Of a DNA stretch of 64,000 bases, positions 33,898 to 42,419 are shown piece after piece; within the stretch, counting starts at the first letter, position 1; the number at the start of each line of letters is the position of its first letter. A model generated the notes under the pieces. It searched no databases. It saw nothing but the letters and a program-made list of their open reading frames with translations, and had not been told where the DNA came from. The DNA lies in NCBI RefSeq assembly GCF_016925495.1, contig NZ_CP070492.1, forward strand, positions 25,616 through 89,615, given 5' to 3'. Made by a program: the position numbers and the translations under genes. The stretch comes from Methylococcus sp. EFPC2. Lineage in GTDB: Bacteria > Pseudomonadota > Gammaproteobacteria > Methylococcales > Methylococcaceae.

Positions 33898-35762
33898 TGC
33901 TGCTGCAAATTTCCGAACCCGGCGCCACCCAGGCCAAGCCGCCCCGCCGCCTGGCCATAGGCATAGACCTGGGCACCACCAATTCCCTGGTCGCGACCGT
34001 CGCCGACGACGGCTCGACGAGCGTGCTGACCGACGCCAGCGGCCGCGCCTTGCTGCCCTCGGTCGTGCGCTACCACGCCGATGGCGAAATCGAAGTCGGC
34101 TACGGCGCCAAGCTGTTCCAGAGCGAAGACCCGGAAAACACCTTCGTCTCGGTCAAGCGCTACATGGGCCGCGGCCTGGAAGACGTGAGCGCGCGCCAGG
34201 ATGCGCCCTACCGCTTCGTCGACACGCCCGGCATGGTGCAGTTCGAGACCAAGGCCGGCGTGATCAGCCCGGTACAGGTGTCCGCCGAGATCCTGAAGTC
34301 GCTGCGCGAGCGGGCGGTGCAGGCCTTGGGCGACGAGATCAGTGGGGCCGTCATCACCGTGCCCGCCTATTTCGACGACGCCCAGCGCCAGGCTACCAAG
34401 GATGCGGCCAAGCTGGCCGGCCTGGAAGTCTTCCGTTTGCTGAACGAACCGACCGCGGCCGCCGTGGCCTACGGTCTGGACCAGGCCGCCGAAGGCACCT
34501 ACGCGGTCTACGACCTGGGCGGGGGTACTTTCGACATCTCCATCCTCAGACTCACCCGCGGCGTATTCGAAGTGCTGGCCACCAACGGCGATCCGGCCCT
34601 GGGCGGAGACGACTTCGACCGCGCCGTCTACGACTGGCTGCTGACGCAAAACGGCTACGGCGAACTCTCCACCATCGACACCCGCCGCCTGCTGAGCGCG
34701 GCCCGCGAAGCCAAGGAATTGCTGTCCGACAACGACAAAGTCGACTTCCATACCGAGATGTCGGACGGCTCCGTCGCGACCGTTTCCATCGACCGGGCCA
34801 CCTTCACCGGCCTGACCGACGATTTGGTTAAGAAAACCCTGAGCCCGGTACGCAAGGCCTTGCGCGACGCCGGTCTGTCCATCCAGGACATCAAGGGCGT
34901 AGTCCTGGTCGGCGGCGCCACCCGCATGCCCATCATCCGCCAGGCGGTGGGCGAGTTCTTCCAGCAGGCCCCGCTGACCGACCTGGATCCGGACAAGGTC
35001 GTCGCCCTCGGCGCCGCCATGCAGGCCAATCTGCTGGCCGGCAACCGCACCGGGGACGACTGGCTGCTGCTGGACGTGATCCCGCTCTCGCTGGGCATCG
35101 AAACCCTGGGCGGCCTGTCGGAAAAGATCATCCAGCGCAATTCCACCATCCCCGTGGCGCGTGCCCAGGAATTCACCACCTGGAAGGACGGCCAGACGGC
35201 GATGAGCATTCACGTGGTGCAGGGCGAGCGCGAACTGGTCAGCGAATGCCGCTCCCTGGCCCGCTTCGAGTTGCGCGGCATCCCGCCCATGGTGGCGGGC
35301 GTGGCGCGGGTGCGCGTCACCTACCAGGTGGACGCCGACGGCTTGCTGAGCGTCTCGGCCACCGAACAGACCAGCGGGGTGGAATCCCATATCGAGGTCA
35401 AGCCGTCCTACGGCCTGAGCGACGGCGACATCGCCCGCATGATCGAGGACTCCTACGCTCACGCCAAGGAAGACCTGGAAGCCCGCCGCCTGGCGGAACA
35501 GAAAGCCGAATCCGCCCGCCTGCTGGAGGCGACCGAATCGGCCCTGGCCGAGGACGCCGGATTGCTGGACCAGGACGAACAGGCCGCCATCCTGCAAGGC
35601 ATGCAGGTCCTGCGCACCGCGCTGGAAGGCGACGATTGGGAGGCCATCAAGCAGGCCGCCGACAAGCTCAACGAGATCAGCACGGAATTCGCAGGACGGC
35701 GCATGGACTACAGCATCAAGGCCGCGCTGACTGGGCAGAAAGTGGACGCCTTGACCGTATGA
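33897..35762 (+). CDS. hscA: Hsp70-type chaperone HscA
   Basis: 621 residues. ATPase domain begins with [14 protein letters not shown]; the [13 protein letters not shown] phosphate loop and [14 protein letters not shown] follow. The substrate-binding domain (about 385-500) contains [18 protein letters not shown]. Works with HscB to release clusters from IscU. The start is the ATG overlapping the hscB stop. Confidence 0.97.
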   Translation: MLLQISEPGATQAKPPRRLAIGIDLGTTNSLVATVADDGSTSVLTDASGRALLPSVVRYHADGEIEVGYGAKLFQSEDPENTFVSVKRYMGRGLEDVSARQDAPYRFVDTPGMVQFETKAGVISPVQVSAEILKSLRERAVQALGDEISGAVITVPAYFDDAQRQATKDAAKLAGLEVFRLLNEPTAAAVAYGLDQAAEGTYAVYDLGGGTFDISILRLTRGVFEVLATNGDPALGGDDFDRAVYDWLLTQNGYGELSTIDTRRLLSAAREAKELLSDNDKVDFHTEMSDGSVATVSIDRATFTGLTDDLVKKTLSPVRKALRDAGLSIQDIKGVVLVGGATRMPIIRQAVGEFFQQAPLTDLDPDKVVALGAAMQANLLAGNRTGDDWLLLDVIPLSLGIETLGGLSEKIIQRNSTIPVARAQEFTTWKDGQTAMSIHVVQGERELVSECRSLARFELRGIPPMVAGVARVRVTYQVDADGLLSVSATEQTSGVESHIEVKPSYGLSDGDIARMIEDSYAHAKEDLEARRLAEQKAESARLLEATESALAEDAGLLDQDEQAAILQGMQVLRTALEGDDWEAIKQAADKLNEISTEFAGRRMDYSIKAALTGQKVDALTV

Positions 35763-35796
35763 AACCCAACCCGCCACCGACCCGGTCGAGCTGAAT

Positions 35797-36141
35797 ATGC
35801 CGAAAATCACCCTACTGCCTCATGACGAGTTGTGCCCCGATGGCGACACGATAGATGCCGTCAGCGGCCAGTCGATCTGCGACGCCCTGCTGGAAGCCGG
35901 CATCGAGATCGAGCATGCCTGCGAGCATTCCTGCGCCTGCTCCACCTGCCATGTGATCGTCCGCGAAGGCTATGCCTCGCTCAACGATCCCGACGAAATC
36001 GAGGAGGACATGCTGGATCGTGCCTGGGGCCTGCAGGCCACTTCCCGGCTGTCCTGCCAGGCCATCGTGGACGGGGCCGATCTGGTGGTCGAGATCCCGC
36101 GCTACAGCCTCAACCTCGCCAAGGAAGCCGCCCACAAGTAA
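35797..36141 (+). CDS. fdx: ISC [2Fe-2S] ferredoxin
   Basis: 114 residues of the adrenodoxin-like Fdx that gives electrons for cluster assembly on IscU. Ligands: CEHSCACSTC (about 44-53) and SRLSCQAI. C-terminus as in E. coli Fdx. No iscX follows; nifV does, 11 nt later. Confidence 0.95.
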   Translation: MPKITLLPHDELCPDGDTIDAVSGQSICDALLEAGIEIEHACEHSCACSTCHVIVREGYASLNDPDEIEEDMLDRAWGLQATSRLSCQAIVDGADLVVEIPRYSLNLAKEAAHK

Positions 36142-36152
36142 GGCCTGAACAC

Positions 36153-37349
36153 ATGAACGGCAACCGACTCATCGTCATCAACGACACGACGCTCAGGGAC
36201 GGCGAACAAACCGCAGGCGTCGCCTTCGACGCCGAGGAAAAACTCGCCATTGCCAGGGCCCTGGCCAACGCCGGCGTACCCGAGATGGAAGTGGGCATAC
36301 CGGTCATGGGCGCCGAGGAACAGGAGGGCATCGCCGCCATCGCCGCCCTCAAGCTGCCGGCCCGGCTCATGGTCTGGGGTCGCATGTGCGAGGCCGATCT
36401 TAAGGCCGCGGCCGGCTGCGGGGCGCATCTGGTCAACCTGTCCACACCCGTGTCGGACATCCATCTCAAGCACAAGATCAACCGCTCGCGCGACTGGGTG
36501 CTGGCCACGGTCGCCCGCTTCGTCGCGGACGCGCTGGATACCGGCATGCAAGTCTGCGTGGGCATGGAAGACGCCTCGCGAGCCGATCTGGATTTCCTGA
36601 TCCGGGTGGCGGAAACGGCACAAAAGGCCGGCGCCCGGCGGCTGCGCTTCGCCGATACCTTGGGGATCCTGGATCCGGTTTCCACCTTCGAGCGTATCCA
36701 GAAGCTGACCCGGGCCGTGGATCTGGAAATCGAGATGCACGCCCACAACGATTTCGGCCTGGCGACGGCGAATACCCTGATGGCCGTGCGGGCCGGAGCC
36801 AGCCACGTCAACACCACGGTCAACGGCCTGGGCGAGCGCGCCGGCAATGCCGCCATCGAGGAAACCGTGATGGCCCTGCACCATTTGTACGGCCAGGATA
36901 CCGGCATCGCCGTCGGCCATTTCCCGGCGATTTCCCAACTGGTGGCGCAAGCCTCCGGCCGGCCGGTGGCGGCCAACAAGAGCATCGTCGGCGAGGCGGT
37001 ATTCACCCACGAGGCGGGCATACACGTCGATGGCCTGCTGAAGAACGTGCTCAATTACCAGGGCGTGGACCCCAAGGAATTGGGCCGCGAGCATCGTTTG
37101 GTGCTGGGCAAGCATTCCGGCTCGCATGCCGTCGTCAGGAGTTACCGCGAACTCGGCATAGACCTCAGCGAAACCGACGCCACCCGGCTTTTGCAGCGCA
37201 TCCGGCTGCACGCCAACCAAACCAAACGGCCGCCCAGCGACCACGAGCTGCGGCGTTTTTACCGGGAAACGACCGCCGCCGAACGGCCCCCGCTCGTACG
37301 CTTGAGTGCGGGCCGCAAGCAACGATTTGCACATCATCAAAACAGGTAA
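36153..37349 (+). CDS. nifV: Homocitrate synthase
   Basis: 398 residues. Makes homocitrate, the organic ligand of FeMo-co, from acetyl-CoA and 2-oxoglutarate. TIM-barrel motifs: NDTTLRDGEQTAGVAFDAEE at the N-terminus (metal-binding Asp), EMHAHNDFGLATAN (HxH) and NTTVNGLGERAGNA; then FTHEAGIHVDGLLKN. Directly behind fdx, so synthesis of homocitrate is tied to the isc transcript. Confidence 0.95.
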   Translation: MNGNRLIVINDTTLRDGEQTAGVAFDAEEKLAIARALANAGVPEMEVGIPVMGAEEQEGIAAIAALKLPARLMVWGRMCEADLKAAAGCGAHLVNLSTPVSDIHLKHKINRSRDWVLATVARFVADALDTGMQVCVGMEDASRADLDFLIRVAETAQKAGARRLRFADTLGILDPVSTFERIQKLTRAVDLEIEMHAHNDFGLATANTLMAVRAGASHVNTTVNGLGERAGNAAIEETVMALHHLYGQDTGIAVGHFPAISQLVAQASGRPVAANKSIVGEAVFTHEAGIHVDGLLKNVLNYQGVDPKELGREHRLVLGKHSGSHAVVRSYRELGIDLSETDATRLLQRIRLHANQTKRPPSDHELRRFYRETTAAERPPLVRLSAGRKQRFAHHQNR

Positions 37350-37355
37350 CCGCCC

Positions 37356-37694
37356 ATGCATCCTCTCTTGCAGCGCATCCAGCAGTTTTCCGCGGCCGAA
37401 GAGTTTCTCGATTTCTTCGGGATTGATTACCAGCCCGACGTGGTCCACGTGAACCGCTTGCACATCCTCAAGCGCTTCAACCAATACCTGAACCGCACAC
37501 CCATCCCGGAAGACGCGGACGAAGCCGCCGCCCGAGAAACCTGCAAGAGCCTACTCAAGCAGGCCCATGACGATTTCGTGAAATCCAATGCGGCACAGGA
37601 AAAGGTGTTCAAGGTGTTCCAGGACCAGGATGGCAAGAGCATCTCGCTGGACAGCCTCAAGGCCAGCCTGACCACGCGCGCGCAAAAGGCTTGA
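37356..37694 (+). CDS. nifW: NifW nitrogenase-stabilising protein
   Basis: 112 residues: [27 protein letters not shown] (key part) and [27 protein letters not shown] match NifW. NifW associates with the MoFe protein during maturation or oxygen exposure. Starts 6 nt after the nifV stop. Confidence 0.93.
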   Translation: MHPLLQRIQQFSAAEEFLDFFGIDYQPDVVHVNRLHILKRFNQYLNRTPIPEDADEAAARETCKSLLKQAHDDFVKSNAAQEKVFKVFQDQDGKSISLDSLKASLTTRAQKA

Positions 37695-37752
37695 GAAAGT
37701 CAGGCAGGTCGGATTAGCGGCTACTGCGCGTCATCCGACCAGACAGCAATTC

Positions 37753-37796
37753 GTCGGGTTACGGCTAACGCCCAACCCGGCCTACGCGAGTTTTTT
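37753..37796. terminator. Stem-loop with T-run after nifW
   Basis: GTCGGGTT...CAACCCGGC forms an 8-9 bp imperfect stem (37753-37781) and a run of six T follows about ten bases later. It resembles a REP-type element. Probably attenuates transcription between nifW and the downstream redox genes. Confidence 0.5.
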
Positions 37797-37822
37797 ACCA
37801 CGATAGACCTTAGGAGTTATCG

Positions 37823-38149
37823 ATGCCCAAGCCGAGTAAACACGTTTTCGTCTGCACGCAGAGCCGGCCGCCCGGCCATCCGCGCGGTTCCTGCGGCCAA
37901 CTGGGCTGCACCGCGGTGTTCCAGACCTTCATGCAGCAATTCGACCAGGGGCAGTTGTATGGCAAGTATGCCCTCACCGGTACCGGCTGCCTGGGCGCCT
38001 GCGATTCCGGCCCCACCGTGCTCGTTTACCCGGAAGGCGTGATGTACGCCAAGGTCAAGCCGGAAGACGTATCGGCCATCGTGGAACAGCATTTGAAAAA
38101 CGACCAGCCGGTCGAAAGCCTGCTCGCGCCCGCCGCGGTGTGGGGCTGA
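37823..38149 (+). CDS. Thioredoxin-fold [2Fe-2S] ferredoxin (Shethna I type)
   Basis: 108 residues. CTQSRPPGHPRGSCG in the N-terminal part and TGTGCLGACDSGPTVLVYPEG give four cysteines in the pattern of thioredoxin-like ferredoxins such as Azotobacter FeSI, also encoded in a nif region. Soluble electron carrier, partner unknown. Own SD (TTAGGAG). Confidence 0.88.
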   Translation: MPKPSKHVFVCTQSRPPGHPRGSCGQLGCTAVFQTFMQQFDQGQLYGKYALTGTGCLGACDSGPTVLVYPEGVMYAKVKPEDVSAIVEQHLKNDQPVESLLAPAAVWG

Positions 38150-38174
38150 CCGGCCAGCTTGCGGAGTAACGGAT

Positions 38175-38645
38175 TTGGAAGCCACGCGCGCCTTTTATGC
38201 CGGCAGCCTGCCCGACAAGGTCGGCGGCTTGCTCGAAGAAGTCATGAGTTCCTATGCGGATACCGCGCGGGCGGAAACCCTGCTGCAACAGGCGCATAGC
38301 GCAGCTCCGGACGCCCTGCCGGTGTATTTCTCCATGTACAAGTTCTATTTCTACAAGGGACGCCTGGAGGACGCCGAACTGGCCGCGCGGCAGGCCCTGG
38401 AAACCGCGGCCCGCCAGGGTGGTTTTCCCAGCGATTTCCGCCAGCTCACGGCGGAATCCACGGATTGGACCCGCCATGACAGCCCGCAGCATTTTTATCT
38501 GTTTTCCCTCAAGGCCCTGGCCTTCATCCGCCTGCGCCAGGGTGACAAGGAAGGCTGCGAGCAGCTCTTGGGCAAGCTCGGCGAACTGGATAAATCCGAC
38601 ACCGTCGGTGGATCCGTGATCGGCTCCATCGCCGCCGGATTGTGA
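38175..38645 (+). CDS. TPR-type protein, paralogue of the nifB-operon TPR protein
   Basis: 156 residues from a TTG start (CGGAG ribosome site). AETLLQQAHSAAPDALPVYF, YKFYFYKGRLEDAE and FYLFSLKALAFIRLRQGD align well with the protein at 16582-17178. Both copies are next to Fe-S carriers, which suggests a shared chaperone or adaptor role. Followed by an 8-bp stem-loop. Confidence 0.72.
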   Translation: MEATRAFYAGSLPDKVGGLLEEVMSSYADTARAETLLQQAHSAAPDALPVYFSMYKFYFYKGRLEDAELAARQALETAARQGGFPSDFRQLTAESTDWTRHDSPQHFYLFSLKALAFIRLRQGDKEGCEQLLGKLGELDKSDTVGGSVIGSIAAGL

Positions 38646-38667
38646 GCCTCAAGACCCATAGGCTCAC
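38642..38667 (+). terminator. Hairpin after the TPR gene
   Basis: GTGAGCCT at 38642-38649 pairs with AGGCTCAC at 38660-38667. The loop CAAGACCCAT is nearly the same as in the hairpin at 39733, so the two look like one small repeat. Confidence 0.55.
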
Positions 38668-38743
38668 GCCATTGAGTGGGTCTGCATGCAAAACGCAATT
38701 TAAGTCGACCTCAACCTTTCACCTCGAAACCATAGGAGAAACC

Positions 38744-39052
38744 ATGTCTACCTTAACCATACTGCCATCCGGAAAAACCATCGCCGCAGAAATCGGCAAG
38801 ACACTGCTGGAATTGATCCAGGCAGCCGGCGAAGAGATACAGCACAAGTGCGGCGGCAATGCCCAGTGCGGTAGCTGCCACATCTTCCTGCAGGCCGGCC
38901 GCAAGAGCGTGTCCAAGATCGCCTCGGCGGAAAACCAGAAGCTGGACAGCATCGTCGGCGTCGGATCCAAATCCCGCCTGGCTTGCCAGGCCCAAGTGGT
39001 CGGCGAGGAAGACATCACCGTCGAGCTGCTGGGTTTCGCTTCCGGGTTCTGA
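38744..39052 (+). CDS. [2Fe-2S] ferredoxin, nif-linked
   Basis: 102 residues. CGGNAQCGSC (about 36-45) and SRLACQA give the ligands. The same arrangement is in the ferredoxin at 11578-11910. Probably an electron carrier for nitrogenase or its assembly. A strong 13-bp hairpin follows. Confidence 0.85.
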   Translation: MSTLTILPSGKTIAAEIGKTLLELIQAAGEEIQHKCGGNAQCGSCHIFLQAGRKSVSKIASAENQKLDSIVGVGSKSRLACQAQVVGEEDITVELLGFASGF

Positions 39053-39062
39053 TCCGGAACCA

Positions 39063-39098
39063 GCTCGTCCGGGGGCTTATTTAAACCCCCGGACGAGC
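39063..39098. terminator. 13-bp perfect hairpin after ferredoxin
   Basis: 39063-39075 pairs perfectly with 39086-39098 around a 10-nt A/T-rich loop. No T-run. Likely a terminator or mRNA-stabilising stem that sets different levels for the ferredoxin and for grxD-bolA. Confidence 0.7.
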
Positions 39099-39136
39099 CG
39101 CAGACAGGCTTAATCAATCACTAAGGAAGCGCCGCC

Positions 39137-39466
39137 ATGAGCATCGAAGATACCATCCGCGACCAGATCGCCAACCATCCCGTACTCCTGTACATGAAGG
39201 GCGTGCCCGACATGCCACAATGCGGATTTTCCGCCAAGGCGGTCGCCTGTTTGCAGGCCACCGGCATCCCGTTCGCCTATGTGAACATCCTGGCGGCGCC
39301 GCAAATCCGGGAGAAGCTGCCCAGCGTTTCGTCCTGGCCCACCTTTCCCCAGTTGTTCGTGAACGGCGAACTGGTGGGCGGCAGCGACATCGTCGACGAG
39401 ATCGCCCAGAAAGGCGAGCTCAAGCCCCTGCTGGAAAGCGCGGTCGCCGCCAAGGCCGAAGGCTAG
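39137..39466 (+). CDS. grxD: Monothiol glutaredoxin (GrxD/Grx4 type)
   Basis: 109 residues. The CGFS active site is in MPQCGFSAKAV, with GSDIVDEI glutathione-binding end. Binds a bridging [2Fe-2S] cluster and pairs with BolA, whose gene follows 4 nt later. Cluster delivery to nitrogenase-related proteins is likely in this setting. Confidence 0.93.
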   Translation: MSIEDTIRDQIANHPVLLYMKGVPDMPQCGFSAKAVACLQATGIPFAYVNILAAPQIREKLPSVSSWPTFPQLFVNGELVGGSDIVDEIAQKGELKPLLESAVAAKAEG

Positions 39467-39470
39467 CGCC

Positions 39471-39731
39471 ATGGAAATCGCCGAAGTCCGCCAATTGATC
39501 GAGTCCGGCATACCCGGTTCCGAAGTCATTGTCGACGGTGAGGGCTGCAGCTTCTCGGTCGTCGTGGTCGGTGAGGCCTTCGCCGGTCTGAGCCTGGTCA
39601 AGCGGCAGCAGCAGGTTCTGGCCACCGTCAGCGAGCCGCTCTCGAGCGGCGCCCTGCATGCCATCAGCATGAAGGTGTATACGTCGGCGGAATGGGCGGC
39701 TGAGCGGGATAAGCCGGCGGCCACTGCCTAG
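39471..39731 (+). CDS. BolA family protein paired with GrxD
   Basis: Eighty-six residues. GIPGSEVIVDGEGCSFSVVVV with the Cys characteristic of IbaG-like BolA, LVKRQQQVLATV (RQ in place of RH), ALHAISMKVYT. Forms a heterodimer with monothiol glutaredoxin. Distinct from the BolA at 10161. Ends with a small hairpin and five T. Confidence 0.85.
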   Translation: MEIAEVRQLIESGIPGSEVIVDGEGCSFSVVVVGEAFAGLSLVKRQQQVLATVSEPLSSGALHAISMKVYTSAEWAAERDKPAATA

Positions 39732-39732
39732 T

Positions 39733-39758
39733 AGCCTCAAGTCCATCAGGCTGTTTTT
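39733..39758 (+). terminator. Small intrinsic terminator after bolA
   Basis: AGCCT-caagtccatc-AGGCT followed by GTTTTT. A near copy of the stem at 38642. Confidence 0.5.
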
Positions 39759-39772
39759 ACGAGAGAACGTCC

Positions 39773-40006
39773 ATGCCACTCTACGATTATCGTTGCCCGG
39801 ACTGCGATAAGACCTTCGAGTTACTGGTCAAGATTTCCGACACGCCGGTCTGCCCGTCATGCGGCGGCCAGCACCTGGAAAAGCTGGTATCCAAACCTGC
39901 TCCGGCCGGCAAAACGGCCGGCATCCTTGCGAGTGCCCGGTCCCAGGCGGCGAAGGAAGGTCATTTCAGCAATTACAAAGCTTCGGAGCGGCCGCGCACC
40001 CGCTAG
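39773..40006 (+). CDS. FmdB-type zinc-ribbon protein
   Basis: Seventy-seven residues. Zinc ribbon CPDC...CPSCGG in the first 30 residues (YDYRCPDCDKTFELLVKI), then a low-complexity tail. FmdB-family proteins are small putative regulators. The place after grxD-bolA suggests co-expression; the role is unknown. Confidence 0.82.
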   Translation: MPLYDYRCPDCDKTFELLVKISDTPVCPSCGGQHLEKLVSKPAPAGKTAGILASARSQAAKEGHFSNYKASERPRTR

Positions 40007-40041
40007 ACGCCGGTCGCCGCGGCTATTCCCGATCACGATGC

Positions 40042-40299
40042 ATGAAGCACGAAACCTTTACCGCCCAGGAGGCCCTGAAACTGCTCGGAACGGAAGTCCG
40101 CTCCTGCCGCGAGCATGCGGGGCTCCCGCCGGGCAGCAGCGGGCGGATCGTCCTGGTTCGCAGGGGCGGCAAGTGCAAGCGCGGTTTCAGCGTCGCCGTA
40201 CGCTGGCAGGCGCTCGATAAGCCGGCGGAAGACGAATTTACCAAGACGGAATTCGAGCATTTTTTCGAACGCCTCCTGGAATCCCGCAGGACGGAGTAA
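40042..40299 (+). CDS. Unknown 85-residue protein
   Basis: Not recognised. Basic and small: EALKLLGTEVRSCREHAGLP, GRIVLVRRGGKCKRGFSVAVRW, EFEHFFERLLESR (key segments). It lies between the FmdB-type gene and the AAA ATPase, 43 nt before the latter, probably co-transcribed. Confidence 0.6.
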   Translation: MKHETFTAQEALKLLGTEVRSCREHAGLPPGSSGRIVLVRRGGKCKRGFSVAVRWQALDKPAEDEFTKTEFEHFFERLLESRRTE

Positions 40300-40341
40300 G
40301 GGTCCGGCGGCACCTAAACACCAGCCGATGGAAGCCATGCG

Positions 40342-42045
40342 ATGAAACTCCAGATAGAACGGCCTTATATCGAAGCGATGGTGGAGGCCTTCCCCGCCCT
40401 CGCGCCTTTAAAAGACCAGTTGCGCTTCGGCAACAAGGTCGAAGTGGCCTTCGCCCAGCTCGGCAATGCGGAAGTCGCCTTCCTGCGCAATCTCTACGAA
40501 GAAGCCGGCCCCGACATGCGGCTGCGCGCCGCCGAGCTGAGCACCCTGCAGAAGGCCTTGAACGACGACGGTATTCGCTTCGAAGGCAACGATCTGGAAA
40601 TGCTGGTTCCCGCCATCGCCCGCTATCTGGCGGCGGATGCGATCCGCGGCTGGCTGTTCAGCGCCCAGGTCACGTCCCGTCCCCTGCCCTACGTCATCAC
40701 CCGGCTGGACTATACCCCGGCGTCGAACGACGAGATCGGCAAGGTGTTCATCGAATTGAAGGCCAATGCCAAGGGCACGATCGCCAGCCAGACCCTGCGC
40801 ATCTCGGCCGGCGACATCACCGGCAAGACGGTGGGCGAGATCTTTGCCGCCAAAGGCTTCCTGAAGGAAACCGCCGAACTGATCGCCACCTACGACGATA
40901 CCGTGGAGCGTTATTTCGACTGGCGTGCCCAGTACGGCGCCCAGTTTTCCGGCAAGGGGATCGGCTTCTACGCCGAGGACCCGACGGCCTCGCATCGCAA
41001 TACCGACTGGTCGCGCAAGGACGTGGTCGTGCTCTCGTCCAGCGGCGGCAGCGCCCGCCTGGTCAACGACGAAGGCATATTGACCACGCGCGCCCTGACC
41101 CTGGATGCCACCGGCGACATCCTGGGGCCTTATCTGCGCAAGGCGGCCAAAAGCAATCATTACGAAGCCGAGGACGAGGTGCTGGAATCGCAGGACGCGA
41201 TGCCCAAGGACTTGTTCACCCAGCTCCCGATCCACGCCTACATCCTGATGTTCCACATGGATCTGCATCATTACCTGTGGGTGCATGCGGACGACATCAC
41301 GCCCTACCAATATCAGCCGGAACTCAAGCAGAAACTGGTATTGCCCGAGGAACAGACCGATCTCATCGACATCCTAACAGCCGAAATGGACGTGCTGATG
41401 GACGACATCGTCGCCGGCAAGTCCGGCGGCACCACGGTGCTTTGCGCGGGTCCCGCCGGCGTGGGCAAGACGCTGACGGCGGAGGTATATTCCGAGATCA
41501 TCCAGAGACCGCTTTACCGCGTACATTCCGGGCAGTTGGGCCTCAACGTGGCCGCCATGGAAACCGCCCTCAAGGACGTCTTGACCCGCGCCCAGCGCTG
41601 GGGCGCCGTGATGCTGATCGACGAGGCGGACGTTTACATCAAGCGGCGCGACGACAACATCACCATGAACGCGGTGGTGGGGGTGTTCCTTCGCGTACTG
41701 GAATATTTCAACGGCCTCTTGTTCCTGACGACCAACCGGGTGGACGACATCGACGAAGCCATCGTGTCGCGCTGCATTGCCATGATCAAGTTCTATCCAC
41801 CGGACGACGACGCCCGGCGCAGGATCTGGTCGGTGATGACCGAACAGTTCGAGCTGGCGGTGGACGGCCCCTTGATCGACGACCTAGTGAAGACTTTCCC
41901 GAACGCGACGGGCCGGGATATCAAGGGCCTGGCGAAGCTGGTGGCCAAATTCTGCGCGCAGAAGAAAGTGGCGCCGTCGCTGGAAGTCTTCATACGCTGC
42001 TCGATCTTCCGCGGTATGGATTTGGGTCATCCGGCCACGGCGTGA
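40342..42045 (+). CDS. AAA+ ATPase, nif-region type
   Basis: 567 residues. The N-terminal 345 residues are not recognised. The AAA module follows: Walker A CAGPAGVGKTLTAE (about 370-383), Walker B VMLIDEADVYIKRRD, sensor 1 FLTTNRVDDIDEAI with an arginine finger in VSRCIAMIKF, and a C-terminal helical lid. It resembles CbbX/Bcs1-like or MoxR-distant remodellers only in the ATPase part. In this company it may activate or repair a nif or Fe-S enzyme; the target is unknown. Confidence 0.78.
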   Translation: MKLQIERPYIEAMVEAFPALAPLKDQLRFGNKVEVAFAQLGNAEVAFLRNLYEEAGPDMRLRAAELSTLQKALNDDGIRFEGNDLEMLVPAIARYLAADAIRGWLFSAQVTSRPLPYVITRLDYTPASNDEIGKVFIELKANAKGTIASQTLRISAGDITGKTVGEIFAAKGFLKETAELIATYDDTVERYFDWRAQYGAQFSGKGIGFYAEDPTASHRNTDWSRKDVVVLSSSGGSARLVNDEGILTTRALTLDATGDILGPYLRKAAKSNHYEAEDEVLESQDAMPKDLFTQLPIHAYILMFHMDLHHYLWVHADDITPYQYQPELKQKLVLPEEQTDLIDILTAEMDVLMDDIVAGKSGGTTVLCAGPAGVGKTLTAEVYSEIIQRPLYRVHSGQLGLNVAAMETALKDVLTRAQRWGAVMLIDEADVYIKRRDDNITMNAVVGVFLRVLEYFNGLLFLTTNRVDDIDEAIVSRCIAMIKFYPPDDDARRRIWSVMTEQFELAVDGPLIDDLVKTFPNATGRDIKGLAKLVAKFCAQKKVAPSLEVFIRCSIFRGMDLGHPATA

Positions 42046-42115
42046 CATGTAGACGTGCATGCTAGTTGTTGTGGATTCATGAGAACATGAAGACTGGTAG
42101 TCTTATTTGCATGTC

Positions 42116-42379
42116 ATGGATGCCGTAATGGCACGATGCTTCGTCCTGGCGGAGATGAATACCCACCATTTCATGTTCCGCGGCGCCGGCTCCACCCGGG
42201 AAGATGCCAGATCGGCGCTGCTGTGCGCCTGGACGCGACACCGCGACGAATTGCTCGCGCGTTACCCGGAAAGAAGGGATGCAATACCGGAAGCCGACCA
42301 AATGGAGGATCACTTCAAGATTTATTATTTGGAGTTCGAACTGGGTGCGGGCTATCGCGACGGCGATCGCCTGCTGTAA
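42116..42379 (+). CDS. Unknown 87-residue protein
   Basis: Not recognised. MDAVMARCFVLAEMNTHHFMFRG (key part) then RSALLCAWTRHRDELLARYPER and an acidic end. Start uncertain (TTG 42107, ATG 42116 or 42128). Soluble. It lies between the AAA ATPase and the FAH gene, with about 70 bp of A/T-rich, ATG-rich spacer upstream. Confidence 0.5.
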   Translation: MDAVMARCFVLAEMNTHHFMFRGAGSTREDARSALLCAWTRHRDELLARYPERRDAIPEADQMEDHFKIYYLEFELGAGYRDGDRLL

Positions 42380-42419
42380 CCGATGAAACCGGCTAGCCGG
42401 TACTTGAGAGCCTTGCCAT

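Noticed and set aside
33588..35810. 740-codon open frame on the minus strand opposite hscB and hscA
   Set aside because: Antisense shadow of hscA: no recognisable domain, unusual composition, and it fully overlaps well-supported genes. High GC makes such long frames common.
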